NCBI GenBank assembly: GCA_019925105.1
Contig: JAHGAU010000013.1
Coordinates: 1,054,001-1,118,000, forward strand
Reading direction: 5' to 3'
Length of the DNA: 64,000 nt
DNA from: Niebla homalea
Taxonomy: Eukaryota > Ascomycota > Lecanoromycetes > Lecanorales > Ramalinaceae
Shown here: in pieces, positions 1 to 11,356 of the stretch
Position numbering within the stretch: position 1 is the stretch's first letter
How the letters are laid out: every line of letters starts with the position of its first letter
The notes under the pieces: model-generated
What the model saw: the letters and a program-made list of their open reading frames with translations, nothing else
Databases searched by the model: none
Told to the model about the DNA's origin: nothing
Made by a program: the position numbers and the translations under genes

Positions 1-516
1 CTTTGGTATGAGAATAATCAATCCTTCTTACCGGTATGGCAAAGGGTTTCAAAGAAATTGTGTTCCTGCGCGATGCGGTCTCCTTCCTTGGAGCGGCAAC
101 ACGTCCACCACTCCCATGCCGCTGCGGTCGGTAGCTCCAGGGATGTCCGCAAAATAGCGATCAAAAGATGCAATTCTTCGCAAAGGAAAGTCTTACCAGT
201 CATGTAGCCATCTTGCTTCTTAATATCCACTACGTGTTTCTTCTCACATTAACTTGTTTTCCCCAAGCTTCAATCCCCGTCGGAGAGATCCCAAACCCTC
301 GTCTCTACTCACCTATCTCCTACTAACCCAAAATCCTCGCGATGTTGGACAGACTGTTCTGCGGATGTTTATTGTGGCACGTTGTCGTTGTTCAGTGGCG
401 CTCGGGCCCTGCCCGGTCATTTGATCCTCGGCAGACTTGCCCCTTTAGTACTAGCTCCTTGGCACTTGCCTTCATAGCTACCGTAGGTAGGTATCCATGG
501 GCCGCACACCTCATTC

Positions 517-955
517 TATGGGAAACCGCCGTTTCCCATGGACTACCCAAAGTACCGTGCGACTGAGAGTACCACCAAACTCCACTTTCGCTGAGCACAC
601 TCTCCCCTGGAGACCGCGTTTTACTATAGCTTGGCGCAGGTATAAATGGTGTTTTTGGGGTATCTCACTCGTTACCCCCCTCGTATACTGAGCCAGGATG
701 GGCCACCATACACCCATACGCACCCCAATACTATTGCGCATATATGTTGACTCCTTATGAATAGTGGCCTTCAGGGGGGCGTTCGGGCAAGTCAGGGTAG
801 CTCTCTGGGAGGCCTTCTGACGGGATCCCGGGAATTCTCACCCTTAGAGACTGCGGTGTCCCAGGGGAGAGTGTGCTGTGGTGACTCTAGGCCGAATGGA
901 ACCTCGGCTTGGCGCAGTCTCCCGTGGGATACCGCAGTAGCCTATGGGAGACCCT
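517..955. repeat. Cluster of inverted TGGGANACC-type motifs
   Basis: At least six copies of a short motif resembling TGGGANACCGC lie within about 440 bases in both orientations. Arms 518-526 and 531-539 form a 9-bp hairpin with a 4-base loop. A 17-bp stretch at 594-610 recurs as a perfect inverted copy at 861-877, followed by diverged ACCGC flanks. Further copies sit near 917-936 and 943-954, and an 11-base direct repeat links 629-639 with 907-917. This may be a remnant of a small hairpin element, or a binding-site array; no coding content accompanies it. Confidence 0.6.
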
Positions 956-1325
956 GAAGCCTTGCTGACATGCAACAGACCATACACCAGTCCACTGACA
1001 CATATCAACAGTTCCCCATCTAGGGTATACAGCCAAATCCAAGCACATGAACGGAACGTCTGTAAAACGTCATGGGTATTGAACTTACCCACAAACCCAG
1101 CGTTCCAACTTCGAAGCTCGCTGCACTGTTCCTCGCACACTTCTGCAGCATATGCGTGGTATACCATACGTCATTGTGATAGTCACAGCCGCGGTAGCAA
1201 CGGGTCGGGAAACGGTAAGACCTTAGTCCACGCGCTTAGATACTATTAGACTTTTATATTAAGTCCAACGTTGGAGGAAGTGGTAAGCTGAATTAAATAT
1301 GGTGGGCCGTAAGCAGTGTCATCAC

Positions 1326-1341
1326 ATCACCACGTGGTGAT
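1326..1341. promoter_or_regulatory. 16-bp perfect palindrome with E-box core
   Basis: A perfect 16-bp palindrome centred on CACGTG, with a second CACGTG at 1357-1362. CACGTG is the core site of fungal bHLH factors. No gene start is close, so a regulatory role is only an inference. Confidence 0.35.
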
Positions 1342-2266
1342 AATCGTGAACTTTACCACGTGACTTCGGAGTCTGGGAAGGGCTGATGGGGCTATTCAAA
1401 GCTGAACGTTGGCTCGTAAAGGACAAGTCCCCACTGAGATCGATGTTCCAGACTCACGAGCTATTGTACAGCTATGGCTCTTCCAAATGTCTTGGAATTA
1501 CAATAGCCATGATGGAGCTGAGCAAGATGCTTTTTGAGGTGAGTTGAGTACCTTCTCCGACCGATTATGGCCTGTTACTGCTGCTTCGGCACTTTGAGGT
1601 TGCCCTCACCAACCCGTACAAACCATGGTCAAGTGTATGCTATGGAAACTTTTCCAAAATGGCTTCAATATTCTATTGGCCCAAGCCGATTCTGAAGATG
1701 CGCCTTGAGTTCTAGGCAGCTACAAACGGCGGTTTCCAGGCTGTCTTCGACTGCTCCGAAATAAACACCTACATTGGGTGGGTTCATGACAATGGTGAGG
1801 GATCCTGCTCGGGAAACATAAATCAGATTAAGGTGATCCTTATTTCGATTACCGCTCTCCAGTGCCGTTTATAGATAGGAGTCTCTGCAAGAAATATGAA
1901 ATATTATCTGCATACATTAACTTACATATGTACAGAGTTTATTATATAATCCCTACGTATTATCGGCCTCTTTTATTGGGCAGAGATAAAGGTTCGAGTC
2001 TATTATATACGGGCGAAGTCGGCCGAATAAAGGAGATGAGACGACGTCAGAATGAAGTTACATGAACATTTGTCACTGCTCAAATTTAGCCTCTTGGCTG
2101 AACAGCATTTGCAGTTTTCAGAACCTTTGCCGCTGCATGCGTCGTGTACACATGCAAGATCACAGAAACAAGAGTCGTGAAAAGACTTGCCAATCTTCGG
2201 ACTGCCAGAATCAGTAAAAGGACGGTCTCGTGTCATGCAGCAACGCCAGCGCATGGGTGAATGGAT

Positions 2267-2326
2267 GTGCAAATGCGTGTGCAAATGCGTGTGCAAATGC
2301 GTGTGCAGATGCGCTTGCAAATGCGC
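2267..2326. repeat. 12-bp minisatellite, five copies
   Basis: Five head-to-tail copies of a 12-bp unit (GTGCAAATGCGT and close variants). On the minus strand it gives an open His/Thr/Leu tandem frame, which is explained by the repeat and is not taken as a gene. Confidence 0.85.
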
Positions 2327-2592
2327 TATCTTCAGCATGTTTGCCTGAAGTACTTCACCATCTGTCCCCAATGGGAACATCATGATCGGTGTTTGCATAT
2401 ATAGTCTGCATGTGCCTCCCCTTTTCTCCTCAGTCTCACATTATTAAAGAGGGGCAGGTTCTGCAGCGGTGTTGGCCTTCACCCCCCATGTGAATGGAAG
2501 CAAAAATCAAAATACTTAGCTTAGCCCTTACCTGGCTTTTCAAACCCTGATTGCTCTGAACAACGCGAACCTCTGCGATCATACAGGCTGAT

Positions 2593-4218
2593 ATGGCGAC
2601 CGCCCAAGAGCCGCCCATGGTGACAACCACAATTCCCTATATTGGACACGTCATTGGATTCATAAGGGATGGGGCCGATTATTTCGTACACCTAAGGTGA
2701 CCTACATGGCTGCCACACACTTACGAGATTGCGAGGCTGATACGCTTGCTCAAGTCAAAGCAATGGGTTGCCCATCTTCAGCTTGAACATGTTTGGTCAA
2801 AAAGTGTACATCGTCACGACGACGGACCTCATACACGCGGCGCAGAAGCAACCAAAGGTTCTTGCTTTCCCACCTATTCGAACGAACCTTGGTTTCAGAA
2901 TTTCTGGGGTTAGCCAAGCAGTAAAGGATATTGTGAATACCGATCTCCTCCACGAGGAAGAAGAGACAGTAATGTCGATGAAAGTAATGCGCTCAGCCCT
3001 TTCACCCAGCGAAGAGTTTGACGATATGAATCGCAAAATGATACAACAGCTGTTGGTTTCTCTGGACACGCTGAAACAGCACTCGCCTCAGCCTGTCAAA
3101 ATGGGCCTTTTGAGCTTCGTTCGAAGCCAAATAACCACTAGCATTACCAATGCCGTGTATGGGCCACAAAATCCTTTCCGAGACCAAGCAGTCATGAATG
3201 CCTTTTGGTAAGTGCGGAAGTCGCTCCTTCTGGCATGCTTTACTCTGCTGACTCCTCCAATAGGCAATTTCAACGTGATCTCACTCCTATGCTGATAGGG
3301 GTTCTCCCTTCAATCACAGCACGTAACGGGATCAGTGGCCGTACTTCGGTGGCCAGAGCTTTTGAGCAGTATTTCAGGGATAAGCGCCATGAGTCCGGCT
3401 CAATCCTAGTAAGGAAGAGATACGAGTCTGCCATGAAGAAGGGTTTGTCCGTTGAAGACACTGCTCTATTGGAAGTCAGTAATGTCATAGCGATGACTGG
3501 TAGTACGGTACCTGCGGCTTTCTGGAGCTTATTCTTCACATACGCAACACCTGGGGTACTTTCTGATATGAGAGAGGAGATACAGGCGGTTGTTACCACG
3601 CATCACTCTGAGCACGGTCCAATGCGCAACGTCGACATCAAGAGCTTGAAGCAGCGTTGCCCTCTGCTGCTTTCGACCTTTCAAGAGACACTCCGCCATC
3701 GCGGCATTGGTGTCTCGGTCCGGAAGGTAATGGAAGACATGATTCTGGATGACCAATGGCTGCTCAAAAAGGGTAGTATCTTACAGATGCCGAGCCGTGT
3801 CATTCACAAAGACCAGTCTCTTTGGGGCAGCAATGTAGACGATTTCTGTGCAAGACGCTTTGTCAAAGGTCAAAGGCCCTTCGAAGCCGGCAGCGGTTCC
3901 AACAAACGAGCCCCAGCGGCAGCATTTCGCGGATTCGGCGGTGGTACCACACTATGTCCCGGGCGTCACTTCGCAACGAATGAAGTCATCGCAACAGTGG
4001 CCATGTTCGTTCTCCGTTATGATATGGCGCCTGCAAGCGGGTCGTGGTCGATGCCAAGCACGAACAACTCCAGTCCAGCCACCTTTCTAATGGAGCCTAA
4101 GAACGACGTTGAGATGGAGATTTCGGTTAGGAAGGGATATGAAGAAGGAAGCTTTGCGTGCAGCCTGAAGGAATCAGACGAGATTGTTGCCGTGACGGCG
4201 GAAGATTGTCCAGCGTAG
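2593..4218 (+). CDS. Cytochrome P450 (CYP7-like fungal clan)
   Basis: Haem-thiolate monooxygenase of 503 residues, modelled as exons 2593-2696, 2755-3207 and 3264-4218. Both introns (58 and 56 nt) preserve frame; the first has a CTGAT branch site and the second a GTAAGT donor. The start at 2593 gives the EPP...IPYIGHVIG leader common in this group. The K-helix ETLR motif is near Glu327-Arg330. The haem loop FGGGTTLCPGRHFA has its cysteine at 417. Sequence style matches fungal proteins often labelled 7-alpha-hydroxylase-like, but the substrate cannot be told. There is no strong N-terminal membrane anchor in this model, so an upstream exon could be missing. No biosynthetic partners lie nearby. 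Confidence 0.88.
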
Positions 4219-4736
4219 ATGTGCATGCTCCACTGCTTGATAACGCTATGTGCTATCGTGACGCTCAGGAGGAGAGAATCTTTGTGTATTGTGATTAGAG
4301 TCCCAACAGTGTTAAAGTATCATCAACGTACCTGCTCAGTTACACTCCTTATCTTACCGAATGGAGTCGCAGTGTTATCGCGTCTTTCTGTCTAGTGTGA
4401 TGCTCAGTCAAGAACGGATCAACCACAAGATCCATCTGATCCTGCTGCAACGGTATTGCTAAAAGTGAACAAGCATTTACAAAGCTTCCAGCAATCTCAG
4501 ATTGCGGTGTCCAACCCCTTTTCAGACCGCCACGCATGGGGCTGACTAACGCAGTCTCGGGCGAGGACCTATCTCACACCACGGCGGCTCATCAGTAGTC
4601 CCTTACTGATATTGAAGTTAAGGGACGATCAGCAGCTACCATCTCCCCAGGATGCGCGACTATACAAATCCGCTCTGCTCCCTCCCTACACGAACCCCCC
4701 ATCTCCACCAGAATACCAAACAACAATACCAATAAC
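4219..4736. other. Intergenic, between P450 and cupin relic
   Basis: About 520 bases with no supported gene. It would hold the P450 3' UTR and, further right, the promoter of the ancestral cupin gene; a TATACAAAT stretch lies near 4660. Confidence 0.5.
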
Positions 4737-5690
4737 ATGTCCAACCCTCCGTCCCTCCTCCGCCCGCGCGCACGCCAACCACGGCTGGCCCTCCATCCAC
4801 CATACCTTCTCCTTCGCATCCAACCGAACCCCCACCCCCCCTCCCCCACTTCAACCACTACGGTGCGTTGCGCGTATACTGAACGACGACCGCGTCGCCC
4901 CAGCTCTCCGGACTCCTAACCCACCGCCACCACGCACGACGCGGAGATCTTCCTCCTAACATCCCCCCCTCGCCCTTTCCGGCGAATCGACCCACCGCAA
5001 CCTTATGTCATCATCATCACCTTTATCCAGAAAGGCCTGATACCTTCTCCACGGAATCACCATCCATCCATCCATCCATCCATCCCCCCATCATGAAACC
5101 CGCCGGAGGAGGGGGAACCAACATCCACTTCCACTCCCACTAACACTCGCTCGCCCTCACTTCGCCCCCAACTCTCCGAAAAAAACACCAAACAAGGAGC
5201 ACACCGACCCGCCAACAAAACAGCTGGTTGCACATCCATTTTCCTGCAGGTATCTGTGTCACACGCGTGGCCTGGCCTGGGATGGAAGCAAGGGGGGGAG
5301 GGCCGAGTACACCTACCCATGCGGACTTCGCGATGTGGGCGGCAGTGATTGGGGAGGCAGTGGCAGGTCGACGGGCGGGTGGATGTGAGTCGGGGAATGG
5401 GCTGGGTGTGGATCGGCAAGCGGAAGTGGGGCGGGTAGAGCACTTCAAGGGGAGGAGGACGTTGTACGTGCATTCGCCATCGAGTAAAGGCGGAGATGGG
5501 AGTGTGAGCGGGGAGAGTCGGGGTGAGGTTGGTCGGGAAGGGATGATGTGATATTGAAGGAGGGGGATGAAGCGTTTGTGAGTAGGGTGACAGCCGGGGA
5601 TGTGCTGAGCGTGGAGAGTGTGGGCGAGGGGCGAGGCGGAGGTGGTGATGTTTGATTCGGATGGGGCGGTGGATCGAAATAGGGTGACTG
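4737..5690 (+). pseudogene. Frame-broken pirin/quercetinase-like (YhhW-type) cupin relic
   Basis: Fragments in family order match pirin-like bicupins: HANHGW then HHTFSFAS (about 4771-4815), HFNHYGALRV (4847-4876), NDDRVAP (4882-4902), DAEIF (4938-4952), SGESTHR (4978-4998), THADF (about 5315-5329), LYVHSPSSKGG (about 5460-5495), GDEAFVSRV (5563-5589) and EVVMFDSDG (about 5639-5665). They fall in alternating reading frames with roughly seven changes and several stops between them, more than introns can explain. Many breaks lie beside runs of C or G. Intact relatives are about 300-residue cupin proteins, some acting as quercetin dioxygenases. GC content is high, like nearby intact genes, and not AT-rich as expected after RIP. 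Alternative: an intact gene with many homopolymer base-calling errors. Confidence 0.75.
5061..5085. repeat. (CATC)n microsatellite
   Basis: About six tandem CATC units inside the cupin relic. The same tetranucleotide recurs at 19354-19377 and in an ATG12 intron. Confidence 0.9.
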
Positions 5691-5710
5691 GATTTTGGCT
5701 GAATAGACAC

Positions 5711-6169
5711 CTTTTCAGTAATGCGCTGTCAAGAATGAGTTGAGTATGTGATCTTGACCTTTGGAGGATTTTGACAAAGGGAGACGGTGATTTACAATGT
5801 TGATAGTCCTAGCCCATTGAGAAAATGCAGCCGCTCAAGCATTCACAAGCCTTTGTAATGGAAAAGCCTATCTAGTGGTACAGAATGCTCGCGAGTGCAA
5901 TAAATACACGGGTAAAAGCCATGTATTGACCGGGATATTGTTGCTGCAAATACGACTCGCTGCTTGCAAAACAAAATTTCCCTACTCAATCACCATACCT
6001 TTTCCACTTGCCCCATCGCCCGACCCTACAACGCCTGAGGGTCTAGAATTTGCCAACAAACCTGATGCAAAAAACCGTCAAGACGAGGTCCTCATAGTGA
6101 GAGTGCTGGTGCTCGGAGGATAGACACTGAAGATGATGCTTTTCGAGCTGCTGAATCAACAGTCACGCT
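5711..6169. other. Intergenic
   Basis: Spacer between the cupin relic (+) and the 3' end of the phosphoesterase (-). A short plus-strand open frame at 5875-6123 has no domain or splice support. I see nothing else in it. Confidence 0.5.
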
Positions 6170-8638
6170 TCACTTGTCACCTGCTGGGGCCGAGGCCGCT
6201 GCTGCAGCTGGTGCGGGAGCCTTGTTCTCTTGCGCAGGTGCAATTGAATCATCGCCACCTTTCTGCTGGCTGCCTCGGCCACCGCGACCGCCGCCGCGTC
6301 CTCGGTCACCTCGTGGGCCACGCCCTCGGCCCTGGAAGCCTCCTCGGGTCCGACCTTCGCTGTCACTAGCACCGCTCTGGTAGCCGGGTCTCGAGCCGGT
6401 ATTCGACACAGACCGATTGCTGGCTTGCCATGTCCCTGCGCCTTGGCCGCCAGTGCTATCGCGAGCTTTCTTGGTATGTGGGCCTTTCTCACGTTCTTCG
6501 AACCATTTCGGCTTGGAGGTTTGTCCATTACTTGGCCCGATCTTTGGGGCACCCTTGTGACGCTTCATTGCGTTCTCGGCGTCTTCCTGTGTTGCAAACT
6601 CGACGATATGATTGTTCCTGCCACCCATATTCTCAATCTTGACAATCTTTTCCTTGTCTTCATCGGCAAAGCTGTCTCGTACGACCTGCTCGCCCTCAAC
6701 ACCGCCAAGGAACAGCTTCGTTTTTGGCTTCGAATCAGTAGCAGGAGGGGTTGATTTGTCGCCGGGCAAAGCGGTCTTGTTGTTCGTTGCAGTTCCGTTT
6801 TGGACCTCCGCTGCTTGCACAGGACCCTTTGTAGCAGGTTTCGGAGAGTTGGCACTTACGACTGTTGGCGTCGTCGGCTGTGGGGTTGCTGGCTTGACTG
6901 TGTTCGACTGGGGAGCGGTGGAGGCAGGTCCAGGCGGGCCGCGGGATTGAGCAGGGGTTGCTCGGCTCTGTTGTGCCTGAGAAGGTTGCTGACTAGGTGG
7001 GCCGGGTCTGGCTGCGTTCGACTGTGGTTGATTTCTGGCTTGCTGTGGTTGGTTGTACTGTTGGTTCGGAGGTGGTTGAGAAGCTGGGCCGGTGGGACCA
7101 CGATTGGCTGGTGGCGGCCCTCCCTGCATGGACGCATTTGGCGGTCCAGCACTTGAAGGCGTCTGAATCGGTTGGCCTATAGGTGGCTTTCCTCCAGTTC
7201 CCCTGTGAGAAAAATTGAAACCCTGCGCTCTCATCTCAGTAGCAATCCTCCCATCTTGTACCTCCAAGATTAGATATCCAAATGCCGCGTCAGCAAGATT
7301 GAAGTTCCACAGGTTCTTGAAAGCACTCTCATCAACCTGGCCGATTCCTATAGGCCCTGGCACTTGGCCCCCGCCAAATGGATTACCACCATTCGCAACG
7401 GTCGGCATCTTGTTCACTATCTCCAATGCGTTGTGCAGTAGAGTGTGTTGCGCTTCGTTTGCGGACACTGCTGGCTCCACTTCTGCTCTGACCGTCTCCC
7501 ACACATCAGTGAAGGATGCTTTGGAAGCGGCCAGTTTCCCACGATAATGGTCCAGTGTGGGATTCACACTGAATTCGTTGTAAGAGCTACCGTATCGGAA
7601 ATGTAGACCGGCTGATATGGAGAAATCTGATTTGAGCGTGACAGCGAGTTGATTCAAGATACCCTCTCTTGCAGGAGAGGCATGCGTGATGATGATGCGG
7701 GTTTCCGTCGGATCATACACTCGGTTAGCAGTGTCAATCAGCTCGCCCATTTGTAACAGAGTCGTCCACATGGTCCCCTGACCGCCGGCTATTGTTGTTC
7801 GGCCTTCACCATTGTCGAACAGCTTATGCATCACAACCGCACCGCCCAAACCCAGTAGCCTGAGCTTGACGCCGCCGATCTCCAGTAAACGAGAGGTGGC
7901 CTCATCGACAATGGTAAGATTGTCCACCTTATATTCCCCGGAGCGAAATTTCTCCAAGACGCGCACGTCTTCACATGCTCCCCAGACTGTGAAGACTGGC
8001 ACGTTCAATTTCAATTGTTTGTTCAGGAAGAGACCCAGCTCGGATAGCTGCAACTCGTGTGGTGAGAATCGGTTTTTGACATCATACTGGTTTGGTTGAG
8101 AGGTTTGAATGATTCGTTTTTGATTGTCCGATAGCAAAGGCGAATATTGAGCGACGTGCTTCAGAGTTCTGCAGCGGTCAACAGGTCGATACCAAATCAA
8201 GGGAAGGTCGCCTTACTTATCGGCAATTCTCTTCAACGACTCCTCGTCATAGAAGCCAAAATCACCAGTGTGTATGACGTAGTCGGCCCGTGCTTGCGCT
8301 GCCAGGTCGTTGAGGGATTTCAGATTGCCTGATATATGGCCTTCCGTCAGGCTGTGCTTCTGCTTGAATCCAGCATGCAATGGACATACCGCGAACGTCT
8401 GCTACACACAGAATACGCTTCCCTTCTTTTTGGATCACTTGACCATTGTTTGGCATGAAGGCGGAGTTCGCGGGTCCAGGGCCCATGTTCGAACCACCAG
8501 TCGCGCCATTTGGCATATGGTTCTGGTAGTAAGGGCGGGGCTAGTCAGAGTATCAATTTCTTTTCAAGCATGGCCATAGTGGTCCTTGCTCACGACGAGG
8601 CAAGCACAGAGATTTCGGAGGAGACTCACAGAGGCCAT
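6170..8638 (-). CDS. DUF2433 calcineurin-like phosphoesterase with RGG tail
   Basis: A 756-residue protein built from exons 8638-8630, 8540-8390, 8328-8217 and 8168-6170. All three introns (89, 61, 48 nt) have GT-AG ends, and the summed length is in frame. The first exon encodes only Met-Ala-Ser. An N-terminal metallophosphatase-type fold is suggested by ILCVADVRGN (near 47-55), HTGDFGFYD (73-81), VWGACED (152-158) and a later ITHASP. Compared with classical phosphoesterases, the usual D-x-H and GNHE motifs read DVR and GACE, so catalysis may be altered or lost. A long Pro/Gln-rich region follows, then an RRM-like stretch starting KTKLFLGG (about 573-632), and an RGG-rich C-terminus (about 697-725). 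The layout suggests an RNA-associated role; that is inference. DUF2433 proteins are conserved in fungi but poorly characterised. Confidence 0.85.
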
Positions 8639-9395
8639 GGAGATTACAAATGGCAGACTAAGAGTTTTCGACCAAGGTCCTGATGATTATTCCGCTGGCT
8701 CTATATGACACGGTGAATGAGGGGAGAAAATTACAACGTGTGTCAAAGTGAACAAGAGAAAAGAAGGTAGTCTATTGTGAGCTTGTAGGATCTCGAGGTA
8801 AGAGCGATGAACCTCAAAAAATCATATTGATCGACCAACGCTAGACCTTCTAGCGCGATATCTCCGGCGTTTTACCCAAATGGTCGAAGGTCACGTGCGT
8901 TCTCACTTTAGGTGGCGACTTTCGCATCCTCTCCTCACTCGCCCCATCAGCAAATGAGTACCAATAGGGACAGCGATGACACCCATCCCCATCGATCAGG
9001 ACTCAATTTGGATACAATTTATCTACTGTGGTGCACACGTTCGCTGCAGAGGCCAAAGATCAAACAGGATTCGGAGGCTCGCTAATGCCTGGAATAGATC
9101 TCCACATCCGCAATTCCTTGTGATTCATACAAAATTCGATTGTGGATGCGATGAGTTTCCCCCATGTGTCAATCGACCATGAAAAATTTGGCGATGCTGG
9201 TTGGCATGGATTACTCGTGTTGAGATGTGCCAGATTCAGAAACGCTAGAACTGATGCTGTACATACAATTGCTGATTGCGGTATCCTTGCGTAAGTATCT
9301 TGGCTGTGGCTCGATCTGTATGCTTTGAGCGTCCTTTAGATTGGCGGTCGTTCAAAAGAGGTACAGTACTGACCGCTTCACACTCCCACCGCTCC
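8639..9395. promoter_or_regulatory. Upstream region of the DUF2433 gene
   Basis: About 760 bases between two minus-strand genes, containing the promoter and 5' UTR of the phosphoesterase and the 3' end of the membrane-protein gene. A plus-strand frame at 8976-9182 has no support as a gene. Confidence 0.5.
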
Positions 9396-10723
9396 TCATG
9401 ATACTATGACTTGTGCCTTTCTTATGCAGGTAGGGGTCTGGGAGATGGAGCCTTGTTCAAAATCCAATTTCTGGACAGCTGGAAAAACAGTCGCTTGAAC
9501 ATTCCTGTTTGTGATGGCCTGAGAGTTGAGGTCTTGCAACACATCCTCCATTGTGTTCGGATCACATCTCGTCCCAGGCCGTTCCTCTACTAGCCTGTAG
9601 AGTGCGGGCTGTTTGGCGAGAAGTATCGCGAGATCTGCAGTATTGTCCACGAGTTGTTTAAGGGCTCTGAATCGCTGCTCTGAGTGATGAAGTCCCGTCA
9701 GTCCGCGCGTGAGCTCGTCGATCTCTTTTGCAACAGCTTCTACCGCTGATCCTCTACTGCTTTGATGTTTCTGGGTTCTTTCGAGCAGTCTCGTTGTCAA
9801 GGCCTCACATTCCTTGTACTCATTGCCAGGATCTGAAAATCGATTAGCAGAGCAAGAAGATCAGCGATCGGGTACTCACGGCCTTCGAGTAACTCCTCAC
9901 GAATTCTCACAAAATCCGAATTACCGACGAGGCTGCCATTATCAAAGTTCTCGAACAAGACTTGACCGGTTACAGCCCGGACAACAAGAAACCTTGTCCT
10001 TGGCTGATGCATTAATCTCAGGTATTGCGGAGCAACTTGTTTCAGCTTTCCGACAACATTCTGAGGTATGGCTGTTGTGCCCTGGAAGTCTTTGAAGTAA
10101 GTCAAGACCCAGTCATTGATACTACTGGCCAGAGCTCCAAAACGATCTCGAAGCTGCACATTGTCCAGCACAGGTTCGCCTTGTTGTTGACCACGTTTGA
10201 GCAAAGCAGCTTGTAACTGCCTAACTGTGGCATCGCGATCTTCAAGCGTCTTCTTCAAGCCAGCCGTGGTGGCTTTGTCGTTGCCAACAAAATTTGGAGA
10301 AAGCTTCGATTCGGCCGTCTCATTAACGACTTCATACTTTTTCGTATTTCCTGTCAAGGCACCAATCAGTCAAGAATGTTATGTGAACGATGTGTTCGGG
10401 CTGTTCAACTCACGCCTCTTCAAGATCAAGAGCAGAAGCAAAGCTATCAATGCCCAGGCTGCAACCGCACTCGCAACAGCTAATCCTGCAATTGTCCCGC
10501 CACCTAAGCTTGTATTAGTGACAGATCTGGTCGGTACTGGAGCTGTGGATGTCCTGGACGTGTAAGTATCCGTAGCACGACTTGAAACAGGTTGTGATTC
10601 TGTAGAAGTTGTTATTATAGTCGTTGCAGCGACTGTGACTGTTGCACCTGGCGGAAACGTGTGAGGAACCGTCTCTGGAGCAATTGACGAGGTCAAGTTC
10701 ATGCTTGGATTTGCTGATCCCAT
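9396..10723 (-). CDS. Single-pass membrane protein with Ser/Thr-rich ectodomain
   Basis: Three exons, 10723-10414, 10350-9880 and 9832-9396, joined by introns of 63 and 47 nt with GTGAGT donors. The second intron has a CTAAT branch site just before TTTTCAG. The product has about 80 Ser/Thr-rich residues, one hydrophobic helix (AGLAVASAVAAWALIALLLL) followed by KRR, and a cytoplasmic part of about 300 residues with a helical segment (KTLEDRDATVRQLQ) and a domain containing NDWVLTYF. Splicing restores a GHPGNEYKECEALT segment, which supports the model. I do not recognise a named function; the topology resembles fungal surface sensors. The start is uncertain: a more hydrophobic leader at 10802 lies in another frame, next to a 21-bp tandem duplication. 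Possibly a type III signal-anchored protein. Confidence 0.75.
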
Positions 10724-10740
10724 GCTTGGATTTGCTGATG
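10699..10740. repeat. 21-bp tandem duplication at gene 5' end
   Basis: Two near-identical 21-bp copies (CATGCTTGGATTTGCTGAT core) side by side overlap the proposed start of the membrane-protein gene. Each copy carries an in-frame ATG on the minus strand. Confidence 0.8.
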
Positions 10741-11356
10741 AGTATCAACGAGCCAGCTACGAATGCATCTATGAAAGATATGCGGTTTGAAGATGTCAAC
10801 ATTCAATACTCTTTCATGATCCTTCGCCCCTACTACCTAAACAATCATTCGCCGAATCGGTCGTCATATGCAGGTACTCCATCACCTTGCCTTGTGGCGT
10901 TTCGCGAAACACTGTCTCACGGGCCGATTGGTTGATTTTATGTTGGTGGATCTAGTTCAAACACGCTCTGCGCAAGGCGTCCCATCAGATTGGGGGCCAC
11001 TTAGCTCCGTCAAGCATTATGATTGGCGAGTCTTCCGCCTATCACATTACAGTAGGGCGCAAGCGCCCTCAGGTATCCCAGTCAATCCATGAACCCGACA
11101 TCCCTTTCACCTTTTTCAGTATGCTCCCGAGATCCGCAACAATCTCTTCATGGATTCCAAATTATTATCGCTGGTATTGGCAGCATGAGCCTGCGCTAAG
11201 ATGAATAGGTCGTGCCATCGCCTATTGCAGATCGTCCATCGTCTCGGGCGGAAGATGAGGACGGCCGCACTGGCGAACATGATCACATAAGTCATTTCTC
11301 GCTGCCTACGTTAGTCCAAGTCCGCGGCCATCATTCGACTTCTATCCGACAGAATC
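10741..11356. promoter_or_regulatory. Divergent promoter region
   Basis: About 600 bases between the membrane-protein gene (-) and the Hsp70-like gene (+), presumably holding both promoters. No further gene or clear motif was seen. Confidence 0.45.

Larger units (their letters stand above)
1..2592. other. Gene-poor region with small repeats
   Basis: No gene is supported here. Open frames on both strands are short, overlap one another and carry no recognisable domain. A minus-strand frame at 18-230 could be the end of a gene lying off the left edge, but I do not recognise it. The stretch contains a cluster of inverted-repeat motifs (517-955), a palindromic E-box (1326-1341) and a 12-bp minisatellite (2267-2326), annotated separately. 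The last few hundred bases form the upstream region of the P450 gene. Confidence 0.6.

Noticed and set aside
1985..2010. GGTTCGAGTC resembling a tRNA B box
   Set aside because: Flanking bases do not form T-stem or acceptor pairing, and no A box fits.
4737..5690. RIP as the cause of the broken cupin gene
   Set aside because: The region is GC-rich and broken by indels, whereas RIP produces C-to-T changes and AT-rich sequence.
5057..5710. 217-residue minus-strand open frame, His/Pro/Ser-rich
   Set aside because: Antisense shadow of the cupin relic; low complexity with no domain.
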